Source of the DNA: Candidatus Melainabacteria bacterium | Lineage (GTDB): Bacteria > Cyanobacteriota > Vampirovibrionia > Obscuribacterales > Obscuribacteraceae | Direction of reading: 5' to 3' | DNA length: 51,914 bases | Assembly (NCBI GenBank): GCA_003153555.1 | Contig: PLZS01000156.1 | Span: 1,096-53,009, forward strand | Shown here: one piece after another, positions 33,658 to 42,234 of the stretch | How the letters are laid out: the number at the start of each line of letters is the position of its first letter | Position numbering within the stretch: the stretch's first letter is position 1 | The notes under the pieces: model-generated | Told to the model about the DNA's origin: nothing | What the model saw: only the letters and a program-made list of their open reading frames with translations | The model's database searches: none | Made by a program: the position numbers and the translations under genes

Positions 33658-36075
33658 TCATTCTGCCTTTGCGGCATCAGCACTGGTCTGTTCTGCTAAG
33701 GAGGCTGTTGTTGTTGTTGTTGTTATTGTTGTGCCTGCGGGCACTGCTTCTGGTGGCACTGCCATTCTGCCTGTCGTTGTACTTGGATACTTTAGGCGCT
33801 CGTGGTGCAAGGTTCGCCAAACATGGACGAAAGCTTTCTTGACGCCCTCTAACTCGGCGTACGTCAATCCGGATTCGTTGAATTGACCGTCGTCCCATCG
33901 ATTTTGGAATACCTTGGTCATCGCTTCTTCAACTTCCTCTTGCGATGGATCCTTCATGCTGTGCGTTACGGCCTCTGATACATCAGCTAACATCACTATG
34001 GATGTCTCTTTTGATTGGGGCTTAGGCCCTGGATAGCGGTAGAAGTTTGGGTCCACATTATCTGTGCCATCTCTAAGGCATGCCTTGTGATAAAAGTAGG
34101 CCATCAATGAAGTGCCTTGATGCATCGGAATGAAATCCTGAACGGCTTGAGGAAGTCCATATTCTTTCGCCAAGGCAATGCCATCGGTCACATGGGCCAG
34201 CACTCGATCTCGGCTGTCTTCCGGAGACATCGAATCATGAGGATTTTTGTCGCCAAGTTGGTTCTCGATGAAATATTTAGGTCGCACCATCTTGCCGACA
34301 TCGTGATAAAAGGCTCCGGCTCGAACAAGATTAACATCAGCCCCGATGCCGCGAGCTCCCGCCTCGGCTAGATTAGCCACGGCCAGGCTGTGTTGATACG
34401 TGCCCGGCGCGTTCTCTTCCAGTTTGCACAAGAGCGGTTGATCCGCGTCGGTAAGTTCGGCAAGCCGGAACGGTGTCAACATTCCAAAAATGCTTTCTAA
34501 GAATGGTAGCGAGCCGATCGATATGATAGCCAGAATTATGCCACCAAAAAATTCATAGGTCAGACCTTTGAACAATATTGTTGGAGAGTCCACGCCATGC
34601 ACCAGTGATGCGATTACGTAGCCGAGCCCCTGCGCAACCGCCATGATCAAGCCTGTCGACATTAAGGCGTGACGCTTCTTTGAGTAGAAGCCGATGGCCG
34701 CACCAGCCGCGGTGCAAAGGGCGACCAGGTTATTGAAATCCAGCAAGCCATCAACGCCGAGGAATATTGCAATAGGCACAGTTACTGCGATCGCCACTCG
34801 CTGACCCAAAAAAATTGTCAGAATTAGCGCTGCAGCAGACAATGGCACTATCTGGGGGAATGATTTCCCCCAAACAGCAGACAACGCAAACACCACCACT
34901 GATACCGTGTACATAAGGCCAATCGACGCGGTAGAGAACAAATGCTTCGGTTCCAAGGCGAACAAAAAGAGGGCCACGAGGGAGACCGCGGCTGCCAGCG
35001 ACAATGCCAATCCAAACACAAAAGGCCAGCGATTTGTCTCGCTCAGGCCCATTGTTTGCAAAATTTCGACAGTTTCCGGCGTGATCGTGTTGTTCTTTTT
35101 GACAATTAGTTCACCAACGGTGATCTGCTTCATCACAGGCTTCACCGTTACCGCATTGAGCGCCGCTTTGTTTTCCGTAGCGGCTAAATCAACTTCCATA
35201 TTTGGATGAAGTTGAGAGCAGATTAGTTGAGCGGTGGCTTGTCGCAGTGGCGCTGCCCAATCCTCGGGCAGAAATTCAATCGCGGTCTCAATCCATGAAT
35301 CCGGCTCTTCTGGAAGTCGGTGAAAAATGCGAATGATGCGGTCGCCCGTTTTTTTCACAGTTGTCTTGTATGCGGCAAGATCGCTGTCTTGAACTGACAA
35401 GGCGATAGTGATTCCAAATGGTGGCAGATTAGCATTTTCCGCTTTGATTTTTTTCAAAATCTCTCGTTGCGATCTCAGTTCTGTTTCTGTAAGTTCCAGA
35501 CGAGCCGCTTCTGCTTTGACGCCGCTGGCAAACGCCGAATCAGCCGCTGCCAACAGATTCTGGTACTCCAGAACACCTGTGCTCGCCTTGTTAGGGACCG
35601 CGTGCAAGCCTGCGGCGTGCAATTTGCCGATTTCATTGAGCAAATTGGCGATCGCTTGCTGCGTCTTTTTGTCTTCGTCTTTGTTTGTTTTGAAAACGGG
35701 CATTACTGCCTGGCGAGCTCGCTCCTTGGCCTGTTTTGTCGCAGCTTCGTCGATAACCAGACTGGCATGAGTGGCAACTAGATCTCTGTCGGCTGTGTCA
35801 CCAACATGAAAGCCAATGTTGTAAATGTGATGTGCGCCTAAAGCAAAAACCAAGGCGAAAAAGCCTAAGATCCCGACAGAAAGCCAATTAAAGAATGAAC
35901 GCTCGGAAGGAAAGAGATCGTGGTGTGATTCCGGTCCATGTGGGTGGACCTCTTTGTTAGCGATTGGCTTCGATTCTGATTTTTCCGCACCTGATTCGGA
36001 TCGACTCGATTGACTCGACTGTTCGATTTCTGAATCTTGAGACCGGTTTGCGGGTTCAGGAGCGTCAGTAGCCAT
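33658..36075 (-). CDS. pgpH: 7TM receptor-type HD phosphohydrolase (PgpH family, probable c-di-AMP phosphodiesterase)
   Basis: This 805-residue protein has a good ribosome site (AAGGA). The order is an acidic cytosolic N-terminus to about 55, one membrane helix, an extracellular domain to about 350, seven membrane helices at about 360-560, and a cytosolic HD domain. The HD domain shows YQHSLAVANLAE, FYHDVGKM-type YHDVGKMVRPKYF, HVTDGIALAKEYGLP and HQGTSL, so the metal ligands are present. PgpH proteins hydrolyse c-di-AMP to pApA. The C-terminus ends in a Thr run (TTTITTTTTT) encoded by GTT/AAC repeats. No c-di-AMP cyclase is in the window. Confidence 0.92.
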   Translation of the reverse strand: MATDAPEPANRSQDSEIEQSSQSSRSESGAEKSESKPIANKEVHPHGPESHHDLFPSERSFFNWLSVGILGFFALVFALGAHHIYNIGFHVGDTADRDLVATHASLVIDEAATKQAKERARQAVMPVFKTNKDEDKKTQQAIANLLNEIGKLHAAGLHAVPNKASTGVLEYQNLLAAADSAFASGVKAEAARLELTETELRSQREILKKIKAENANLPPFGITIALSVQDSDLAAYKTTVKKTGDRIIRIFHRLPEEPDSWIETAIEFLPEDWAAPLRQATAQLICSQLHPNMEVDLAATENKAALNAVTVKPVMKQITVGELIVKKNNTITPETVEILQTMGLSETNRWPFVFGLALSLAAAVSLVALFLFALEPKHLFSTASIGLMYTVSVVVFALSAVWGKSFPQIVPLSAAALILTIFLGQRVAIAVTVPIAIFLGVDGLLDFNNLVALCTAAGAAIGFYSKKRHALMSTGLIMAVAQGLGYVIASLVHGVDSPTILFKGLTYEFFGGIILAIISIGSLPFLESIFGMLTPFRLAELTDADQPLLCKLEENAPGTYQHSLAVANLAEAGARGIGADVNLVRAGAFYHDVGKMVRPKYFIENQLGDKNPHDSMSPEDSRDRVLAHVTDGIALAKEYGLPQAVQDFIPMHQGTSLMAYFYHKACLRDGTDNVDPNFYRYPGPKPQSKETSIVMLADVSEAVTHSMKDPSQEEVEEAMTKVFQNRWDDGQFNESGLTYAELEGVKKAFVHVWRTLHHERLKYPSTTTGRMAVPPEAVPAGTTITTTTTTASLAEQTSADAAKAE
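33706..33732. repeat. Interrupted GTT repeat
   Basis: GTT units with one ATT, encoding the Thr run near the C-terminus of the HD phosphohydrolase. It is the second GTT tract within 170 bp and is read in a different frame from the first. Confidence 0.8.
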
Positions 36076-36092
36076 ACATTCCTTGAGGCTTT

Positions 36093-36110
36093 GTTATCCA
36101 AGGATAGTCT
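36093..36110 (+). promoter_or_regulatory. Copy 3 of the GTTATCCWAGGATAGT motif
   Basis: GTTATCCAAGGATAGTCT, 18 bp upstream of the PgpH start on one side and about 145 bp upstream of the ruvB start on the other. Orientation relative to ruvB is the same as for copies 1 and 2 relative to their genes. Confidence 0.45.
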
Positions 36111-36255
36111 TGCATGCCCGCCTTAGATATATTTGTTCGAGTGATGTTTGTGTCGCTCTTTGATCTTAGCGCGCATTTCACCTTGAGTTCTTTTCATGAT
36201 TGGCTTTCGTATGCCGGGTTCATTGAGTACATGCGTTTGCGATAATTGCTGGACG

Positions 36256-37440
36256 ATGACAATTATTCCCAGCTATCAAGGCAAATCACCGGATAATTCA
36301 TCTTCTCGCCCAGACGACGCATCGCCTGCCAGGGAAGAGAAGGGCAATTCGGCAGATCCGCAGTCCATTCCATTGACAGAATCGAAGGCTAGAAAGCGTT
36401 CCCTGGTGCTCTCTGCCCAGGAAACTCCGGCTGATCATCGCTCAGATAATGCTCTGCGCCCGCAGACTCTAGCTGAATACGTCGGTCAATCACGGATCAA
36501 ATCAATGCTGCAAATGTCGATAGTAGCGGCGCAGGGACGGGGTGAATCTTTAGACCACGTTTTATTCTACGGACCGCCTGGTTTAGGCAAAACGACATTG
36601 GCTAAAGTTATCGCCAATGAGATGAAAGCTAATATACACATGGCTTCAGGACCGAGCCTTGAACGTCCAAGAGACATAATTGGGCTTGTTCATCAATTGG
36701 AAAAGCACGATGTTCTCTTCATTGATGAGATTCACAGACTTAGTCGAGTGGCGGAGGAACTGCTTTATCCGGCGATTGAGGATTTTGTAATCGACCTGAC
36801 CTCAGGGAAGGGACAAGCAACTCGTACCATGCGTTTACCATTGCCCCGCTTCACGCTCGTGGGTGCCACAACAAAAGCTGGAATGATTTCCAACGCCCTG
36901 CGAGATCGTTTTGGATTCGTTTGCCGGCTTGAGTTTTACAATCTCGAAGAGTTGTGTTCAATCGTTGCCCGCACAACCAGAATTTTGAATGTCAAAGCCG
37001 ACGATAAGGCTGTTCGTGTGATCGCCTCGCGCGCGCGTGGCACACCACGTATCGCCAACCGGCTTGTCAGGCTGGTTCGAGATTATGGACAATTCCAGGG
37101 AAAAGAACTAATCGATGAAGCAATTGCAGTCGCAGCGCTTGAATCGTATCAAGTCGACACCTTTGGATTGGATAACACGGATAGACGTTTCCTTGAAATT
37201 CTCATCGACAATTACAACGGCGGCCCGGTCGGAGTCGAGACCATAGCGGCGACGCTTGGTGAAGATCGAGACACACTTGAAGATGTCTATGAACCCTTCT
37301 TAATTCAAAATGGATTCATTCATCGAACACCGCGCGGTCGAATGGCGACAGCCAGAGCTTATCAGCATCTGAAACGCACGCCGCCGAACCTGCAGCTCAA
37401 TTTGGATTTGGCGGCGGACCCGCTTGAAGAGAAGTGGTAA
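36256..37440 (+). CDS. ruvB: Holliday junction DNA helicase motor RuvB
   Basis: The start is set at the ATG at 36256 (MTIIPSYQGKS); an in-frame ATG at 36196 would add 20 unlikely residues. The protein has about 394 residues. The AAA+ core has LRPQTLAEYVGQ, Walker A YGPPGLGKTTLA, Walker B LFIDEIHRL, the sensor LVGATTKAG and the arginine region SNALRDRFGF. The C-terminal winged helix includes GGPVGVETIAATLGED and QNGFIHRTPRGR. About 70 residues precede the core and are Ser/Asp-rich, longer than in E. coli RuvB. The next gene overlaps the stop. Confidence 0.96.
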   Translation: MTIIPSYQGKSPDNSSSRPDDASPAREEKGNSADPQSIPLTESKARKRSLVLSAQETPADHRSDNALRPQTLAEYVGQSRIKSMLQMSIVAAQGRGESLDHVLFYGPPGLGKTTLAKVIANEMKANIHMASGPSLERPRDIIGLVHQLEKHDVLFIDEIHRLSRVAEELLYPAIEDFVIDLTSGKGQATRTMRLPLPRFTLVGATTKAGMISNALRDRFGFVCRLEFYNLEELCSIVARTTRILNVKADDKAVRVIASRARGTPRIANRLVRLVRDYGQFQGKELIDEAIAVAALESYQVDTFGLDNTDRRFLEILIDNYNGGPVGVETIAATLGEDRDTLEDVYEPFLIQNGFIHRTPRGRMATARAYQHLKRTPPNLQLNLDLAADPLEEKW

Positions 37441-38612
37441 GCATTACGCGATTGTTGTCCTCTGCAATTCTTTGTACCGGCATCATATTTAGTGCCTGGG
37501 CTGTCCCTGCTCATTCGCGAAGTATTACTGATGCCACCGGCGGCGACAAACTTTCTAAGATTGACGAGCAATTTGTTATCGGCAAAGTTTTGACGGTCAC
37601 TCAACCTAAATTGAACAACCAGTTGTTAGAGCACACTGGCATGGTCAGCAACCAACAACTAGTGCACGTGGAGATTTTAGAAGGACCTTTGAAAGGCATG
37701 GACGCGGTTATCACAAATGAGATGACTGACAATCCGGCTTTCAATGTTGCAGTTAAACCCGGACAGGAGGTAGTTCTGTCTATGGTCACCGAAAATGGTG
37801 GCAAGCCCGAATTCAATATTGCCGACTATCATCGCGCCCCGGTTCTGTGCTGGTTGCTGGTTATTTTCTTGATTGTGTTTTTAGCTTTTGGCGGCAAGAA
37901 CGGGCTCAAATCACTAGCCGGACTGGTGATCAGTGTCTTACTGATCGCACTGGTGCTGCTGCCTTTGAGTATGAGTGGAGTCAATCCGCTTCTGACCGCG
38001 ATTTTCATCTGTCTGGTCGCTACCAGTACCAGTATGTTGCTGGTCGCCGGCCTTTCCAAAAAAGCAGCAGCGGCAATCCTCGGCACCGTAGGTGGTGTGA
38101 TCATCGCCGGTATTGCCGCCCAAATCGTGATTGTGATGGCTCCGCTGACAGGACTCTCCAGCGAAGAGGCCCAGATTTTAAGAGGATCGGTGCTCAACCA
38201 GCCACCCGCCTTTTACAGCGGCTTACTGGCCGCCGGTATGCTGATTGGGGCCTTGGGCGTGATCATGGATGTCGGAATCTCTGTCGCTTCCGCGGTGCAA
38301 GAAGTAGCCAAGACCGGGGAAAATCTTACGGCAAGTCAACTTTATCAGTCCGGCATGAACGTAGGTCGGGACATCATGGGTACAATGACGAATACTTTGA
38401 TTTTGGCTTATACCGGAAGCGCGTTGCCCCTACTTTTATTGGCTGCACAAATGCCGAGCATAAAATTGCTCAACCTCGATTTGGTGGCAACCGAAATTGC
38501 CTCTGCCTTAAGTGGCAGCTTGGGTCTTGTTTGCACAATTCCGCTGACAGCGCTTGCAGCCGCCAAACTTATGTCAAAAGGCGAAACAGAAGACTTTTCA
38601 GGAGCTGGTTAA
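37434..38612 (+). CDS. YibE/F family membrane protein
   Basis: This 392-residue protein starts at GTG (37434), overlapping the ruvB stop. A signal segment (LLSSAILCTGIIFSAWAVPAHS) precedes a beta-rich extracellular part of about 110 residues. About seven membrane helices follow, starting at VLCWLLVIFLIVFLAFGGKNGLKSL. The stretches GLKSLAGLVISVLLIALVLLPLSMSG, GVIMDVGISVASAVQEV and GRDIMGTMTNTLILAYTGSALPLLL are the YibE/F hallmarks. Function in the family is unknown, though it is often suspected to be transport. It is the middle gene of ruvB-yibE/F-cdsA. Confidence 0.88.
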   Translation: MVSITRLLSSAILCTGIIFSAWAVPAHSRSITDATGGDKLSKIDEQFVIGKVLTVTQPKLNNQLLEHTGMVSNQQLVHVEILEGPLKGMDAVITNEMTDNPAFNVAVKPGQEVVLSMVTENGGKPEFNIADYHRAPVLCWLLVIFLIVFLAFGGKNGLKSLAGLVISVLLIALVLLPLSMSGVNPLLTAIFICLVATSTSMLLVAGLSKKAAAAILGTVGGVIIAGIAAQIVIVMAPLTGLSSEEAQILRGSVLNQPPAFYSGLLAAGMLIGALGVIMDVGISVASAVQEVAKTGENLTASQLYQSGMNVGRDIMGTMTNTLILAYTGSALPLLLLAAQMPSIKLLNLDLVATEIASALSGSLGLVCTIPLTALAAAKLMSKGETEDFSGAG

Positions 38613-38622
38613 CAAAAGATCC

Positions 38623-39525
38623 ATGCGCATTGTTTGGGGTTTCCTTCTATTCTTCGCTGCAATCGCCAGCATCATGATGGGCGGCCTTGTGATGCCTGTC
38701 ATATTGGGCGGCGCTTGCTATCAGGGCGGCACCGAGTTTATCGCCATGGCCCGCGCGAAAGGTATGAATCCCTCGCCGCGTATTATTCTCAGCATGATTC
38801 TCGCTTTTTTTGCCGTTGCCGCAGTGCCTTGTATTCCTGGCATTCCTAAAGAGCTGGCCACGACTCAATCTGCGCTTTCGCACTTCCCCATTCTTTTAAC
38901 GATCGGAATATGTGCCTCGTTTTTTCGCCTGCTATTTAGACGTAATTCACCGCCTGCCACCATCGCTGACATTGCCACAACAATATTGGGATTCATTTAT
39001 GTTGGCTTTCTTCCCAGTCATCTTGTACTGCTTCGCAACTTGTACCCGACCGGTACTCCTCCCATCTCTAATCCGTTTCAGCAGCCTGGATTGGCTTATG
39101 TTTGGGTCAGTCTCTTTATCATTTGGGCTACGGATGTGTTTGCATATCTTGTTGGCAAGAAGTGGGGAAAGCATTTGCTGTACCCGCTAATAAGCCCGAA
39201 GAAAACTGTGGAAGGAGCTATTGGTGGCTTTCTCGCCTCAATATTTTGGGCGATGGTGGTTGTGCACCTGGCTGACAATGTGATTTTTCCATGCCGCCCT
39301 TTCCAGGGTAGCTTCTGGTTAGCCGCGGTGATGGGCGCTGCAATTTCAATTGCCGCTCAGCTTGGTGATTTATGTGAGTCTATGCTGAAGCGCGACGCCG
39401 GTTTAAAAGACTCCGGCAATACGCTTCCCGGACATGGTGGCTTCTTGGATCGCGGAGATAGCATGATCTTTGGTGGAGCTGTTGCCTACTACTTGATCAG
39501 TCTGGTTGTTTTGAAAATCTTCTAG
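38623..39525 (+). CDS. cdsA: Phosphatidate cytidylyltransferase CdsA
   Basis: The start is the ATG at 38623, 10 bp after the YibE/F stop; 300 residues. The protein is almost entirely membrane helices and ends with the family signature at about 250-285: SMLKRDAGLKDSGN followed by LPGHGGFLDRGDS. A second conserved element is SPKKTVEGAIGGF. The enzyme makes CDP-diacylglycerol from phosphatidic acid and CTP, the branch point to phosphatidylglycerol and other phospholipids. The longer frame starting at 38554 overlaps the previous gene and is less likely. Confidence 0.95.
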   Translation: MRIVWGFLLFFAAIASIMMGGLVMPVILGGACYQGGTEFIAMARAKGMNPSPRIILSMILAFFAVAAVPCIPGIPKELATTQSALSHFPILLTIGICASFFRLLFRRNSPPATIADIATTILGFIYVGFLPSHLVLLRNLYPTGTPPISNPFQQPGLAYVWVSLFIIWATDVFAYLVGKKWGKHLLYPLISPKKTVEGAIGGFLASIFWAMVVVHLADNVIFPCRPFQGSFWLAAVMGAAISIAAQLGDLCESMLKRDAGLKDSGNTLPGHGGFLDRGDSMIFGGAVAYYLISLVVLKIF

Positions 39526-39718
39526 TTCTTACCTCTTTAGACACGCAATCCGATCTTTCTCCACCAACATCTAGGTTTCGAAAGGATCAACTTCTCTGAA
39601 TCATCTTGGAAGGATCCAAGTGATTTGCATCTTGGGAAGTTACTTTTACTGTTTCGAAGATGACATAGGCCATACAGGCTATGCCTCGGCTATGATATAT
39701 TTCTGATCGGCCTGGTTT

Positions 39719-39808
39719 GGAGAGGTGGCTGAGTGGTCGAAAGCGGCTTCCTGCTAAGAAGTTGTACGGTCAAAAGCTGTACCGAGAGTTCGAATCTCTC
39801 CCTCTCCG
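39719..39808 (+). tRNA. tRNA-Ser (anticodon GCU)
   Basis: The acceptor stem is GGAGAGG/CCTCTCC with discriminator G. The D arm has GGCTGAGTGGTCGAAAG. The anticodon stem GCTTC/GAAGT has loop CTGCTAA, so the anticodon is GCU (codon AGC). A long variable arm (TTGTACGGTCAAAAGCTGTACCGA) forms its own stem, as expected for tRNA-Ser, and the T arm has GTTCGAATC. Length is 90 nt; CCA is not encoded. Confidence 0.97.
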
Positions 39809-40303
39809 AAGTTTTCGAACCTAATTCCCCTTCTGCTTCGGACTTGATGTTCGAAGATTAAAAGCTCGGGTACCCTTCAACTTTTTGCTTTCCTCTTTCA
39901 GGTTAAGCTATATTACATCAGGGGTTTCAGACTATCGCCCTGCTGTAATGCCTTGCTGAACTTACGTTTCGGGCCGCATCCAAAGCTGCGTTTTTTGCTT
40001 AACATATTAAATGGAGGCATCCTGGAAGGGATACCCTCCCTTGTTAATGTTCGTGCGGGAAACGTATTGCTGAACGCAATCGGAATGATCGTAATTTTGT
40101 TTGAACCAAGCATCCTAGGCGAGTCCGATCACTCACAGACCGGATAACCCTTGTTGTGGTTTCAGCGCAGAATGAATTTCCACAGCAGCACTGACCGATG
40201 CCGAAATTAGGAATGGCAGATTAGATCGGCATCGTCGAGCACCAAATGTGATGCATCCAAGCGCAAACCGAGGAAGTTCGAAAACGATCGCCCGGTCTTT
40301 CAC
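39809..40303. other. 495-bp stretch without a convincing gene
   Basis: This contains copy B of the 102-nt element, with a hairpin on its upstream side (minus strand, AAGGGA-loop-TCCCTT near 40026-40042). Two overlapping short frames (39913-40113 on - and 39953-40147 on +) run through the element but lack ribosome sites. The 40150-40300 portion shows nothing I can name. Confidence 0.5.
39902..40003 (-). ncRNA. Copy B of the repeated 102-nt structured element
   Basis: Read on the minus strand, the element opens with GTTAAGC (40003-39997) and closes with GCTTAAC (39908-39902), a perfect 7-bp closing helix. Next to the opening helix CGCA-8 nt-TGCG forms a small hairpin. ATTACAGCAGGG pairs with CCCTGATGTAAT (39949-39938 with 39923-39912), 12 bp with one mismatch. 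The length is exactly that of copy A at 28222-28323. The first 20 nt of the shared region and 27 of the last 32 match, while the middle differs. Confidence 0.5.
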
Positions 40304-41077
40304 TTAATTAGACTTTCTCATTAAGTGGCGCCCATAGGTCCACCACAGTGTTCCGCCCAGCATTACAAGTGAACTGAAAACCCAAATCACGCTCCAAAAT
40401 CCGGCTGGAATCTGAGTCATTTGTTGCATGCTGCTAGCGTCTGAAAAAGATCCAAATGGTGTCAATCCTAATGAAACTTGAGCAAGGTAGATGATGCTGA
40501 CCACGCTGTTCAAGGCAGTTTGCACAGCGAGGAAAAGAAGCAATAAATTTGCCGAACGGGCTTGCCATTTTAGGCCTGCCCAGAGAAGAAACGCAGCCAT
40601 GGTCAAACCCCAAGCCATGCTAAAAAATCCTTGCCAGCCAGTATTGAGGAGATTGAATCCAACTAAGAAGATACTGGCCAGGGCAATTGAGGCGCCTATC
40701 AAGCACAATATGCTTTTGGAAATTTTTTGATATTGACCGAGAAAAATGAGCATGCATCCAAAAATTGCTGTGCCCAAATATCCCGCCTGAGTGTAAAAGA
40801 ATGGCATTCCGCCGCGGCAGAAGGTTAGACCACCGTGTCCGCTGCCGTCTGACACGATCGTCATACCGCTGACGTATCCGCCTGTCGCTAAGCAGACCAG
40901 GGCGTGCGACATTTCGTGGACCATCGTCGCAAAGGTGTTGATCGGTGAGAGCAGAAGTCCCACTATCGGTGCGTTATAAAGGAACAGGCTGAGCACTGTG
41001 ATCAGCCCGAACGCCCATACATTGGATTTGTCGACACCTGATACGGTTTGTTTTGTCGCTGGTTTAGTCGCTTGCAT
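40304..41077 (-). CDS. M50-like membrane metalloprotease (peptidase M50B-like)
   Basis: This 257-residue protein has about six membrane helices. The second region contains FATMVHEMSHALVCLATGG, an HExxH zinc motif inside a membrane-proximal helix, followed by FYTQAGYLGTAIFGCMLIFLGQYQK. This matches the M50B-like group, where the NPDG-type second motif is replaced by an A-G-x-L-G segment. Such proteins are distant relatives of site-2 proteases; whether this one cleaves anything is unknown. It is divergent from the EamA gene with 220 bp between. Confidence 0.75.
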   Translation of the reverse strand: MQATKPATKQTVSGVDKSNVWAFGLITVLSLFLYNAPIVGLLLSPINTFATMVHEMSHALVCLATGGYVSGMTIVSDGSGHGGLTFCRGGMPFFYTQAGYLGTAIFGCMLIFLGQYQKISKSILCLIGASIALASIFLVGFNLLNTGWQGFFSMAWGLTMAAFLLWAGLKWQARSANLLLLFLAVQTALNSVVSIIYLAQVSLGLTPFGSFSDASSMQQMTQIPAGFWSVIWVFSSLVMLGGTLWWTYGRHLMRKSN

Positions 41078-41298
41078 TACACTTACCTGAAAACCTGATA
41101 TTACCGTTATACCTTGCCTGTTCTGGCAGATTCAAAATCAGATCAATTCCATAATACTATTCTATGTTTAAGCTCGCCCAAGGCATCTTCTCTGCGCCGA
41201 CCGACGATTCTATGCGGCGTATGTCTCGCTTCACTCGCTACGCCTCCTGTTTCATATTTTATAGCTGACAGGTCGGGTGGCAACCGGGTAAACACTGC

Positions 41299-42183
41299 AT
41301 GATTCTAAATTTGTTCGTGGCCGCTACCATTTTTTGTTGGGGCGCTTGGGGCATTTTTGATAAGAAGGCCTTAGAAACATCCAGCGATCGAGACGTGCTT
41401 TTGATTCTATATTTGCTGGCGCTGCCTGAGATTCCAATTCTCTTTTTCATCCTCAATGCCACGGTGCCAAATTGGCACCTGACCGGTGCGATTGCCTTGT
41501 GGTCGGGTTTAGGATCAGTGACTTCGTCTATGGCTATGTTCGCTTATCTTTTCGCTATGAGTCGAGCTGAGGCCAGCTATGTGCTCGGCATTACAGCCAG
41601 CTACCCTTTGATCATGCAATTTTTAGCTTGTGCGTTTCTTGGTGAACATCTGATTCTAAGTCGTTTGATCGGTGGAGCCTTGATTGGCCTTGGAGTGACT
41701 GTGGTTGGGAAATCGGGAAAAACTCAAAAGTCGCAGAGCAAGCGCGATCGGCTGATAGTTTTGCTCTGCATTGTCTTCGCCACCTTTGGCTGGGGAGTGC
41801 ATGGACTTTTTGACAAGAAAGCAGTGGAGCTTGCCGATCCGCTCGTAGTTTTCTTCACGCGCAGTTTGTTTGACGCTCTCACCCTGATTGTTTTTGCCAT
41901 TATTCTCAAAACCAGCCGTGTCTCGGTGGCTATCAATTCAAAGAAGACCTGGCAATATGCAGCCTTTTCGGCGCTTTGTCTGGCCATCGGTTACCTCTGC
42001 TACCTGAAAGCACTGGCCCTGGCGACTGCCTCCTATGTCGTTGTAATCACAGGTTGCTATCCGCTTTTGATGTATTTCTTTGCCCTTGTGTTTTTGAAAG
42101 AGAAATTCAATAATGCGCGATTCATCGGCGTGTTGTTAGTGGTTATTGGCGGAGGATTGGTTCAGTTGAGTCAATCACAATAG
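41299..42183 (+). CDS. EamA/DMT-superfamily transporter
   Basis: This 294-residue protein has ten predicted membrane helices in two halves that repeat each other. FCWGAWGIFDKKALE in half one matches FGWGVHGLFDKKAVE in half two, and each half ends with the usual EamA pattern (LGEHLILSRLIGGALIGLGV; LKEKFNNARFIGVLLVVIGG). DMT transporters move small metabolites or amino acids out of or into the cell; the substrate is not evident. It may be transcribed with the fused formiminotransferase-cyclodeaminase 51 bp downstream. Confidence 0.87.
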   Translation: MILNLFVAATIFCWGAWGIFDKKALETSSDRDVLLILYLLALPEIPILFFILNATVPNWHLTGAIALWSGLGSVTSSMAMFAYLFAMSRAEASYVLGITASYPLIMQFLACAFLGEHLILSRLIGGALIGLGVTVVGKSGKTQKSQSKRDRLIVLLCIVFATFGWGVHGLFDKKAVELADPLVVFFTRSLFDALTLIVFAIILKTSRVSVAINSKKTWQYAAFSALCLAIGYLCYLKALALATASYVVVITGCYPLLMYFFALVFLKEKFNNARFIGVLLVVIGGGLVQLSQSQ

Positions 42184-42234
42184 CCTTTGAGTGATGTACT
42201 ATTTGTCCGTTAAACATGCGAAGCGGGGGTTGCA

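Noticed and set aside
34780..35660. HIP1 sites (GCGATCGC), a mark of many cyanobacteria
   Set aside because: I found only two copies in the window, near 34789 and 35648, which is not enrichment.
36196..36255. Longer RuvB starting at 36196
   Set aside because: The added residues (MIGFRMPGSLSTCVCDNCW) are unlike RuvB and the start at 36256 is nearer to the family. A long N-terminal extension remains either way.
39913..40147. Short open frames on both strands
   Set aside because: They have no ribosome site, start at weak codons and run through the structured element. The antisense frame is listed separately as an alternative reading only.
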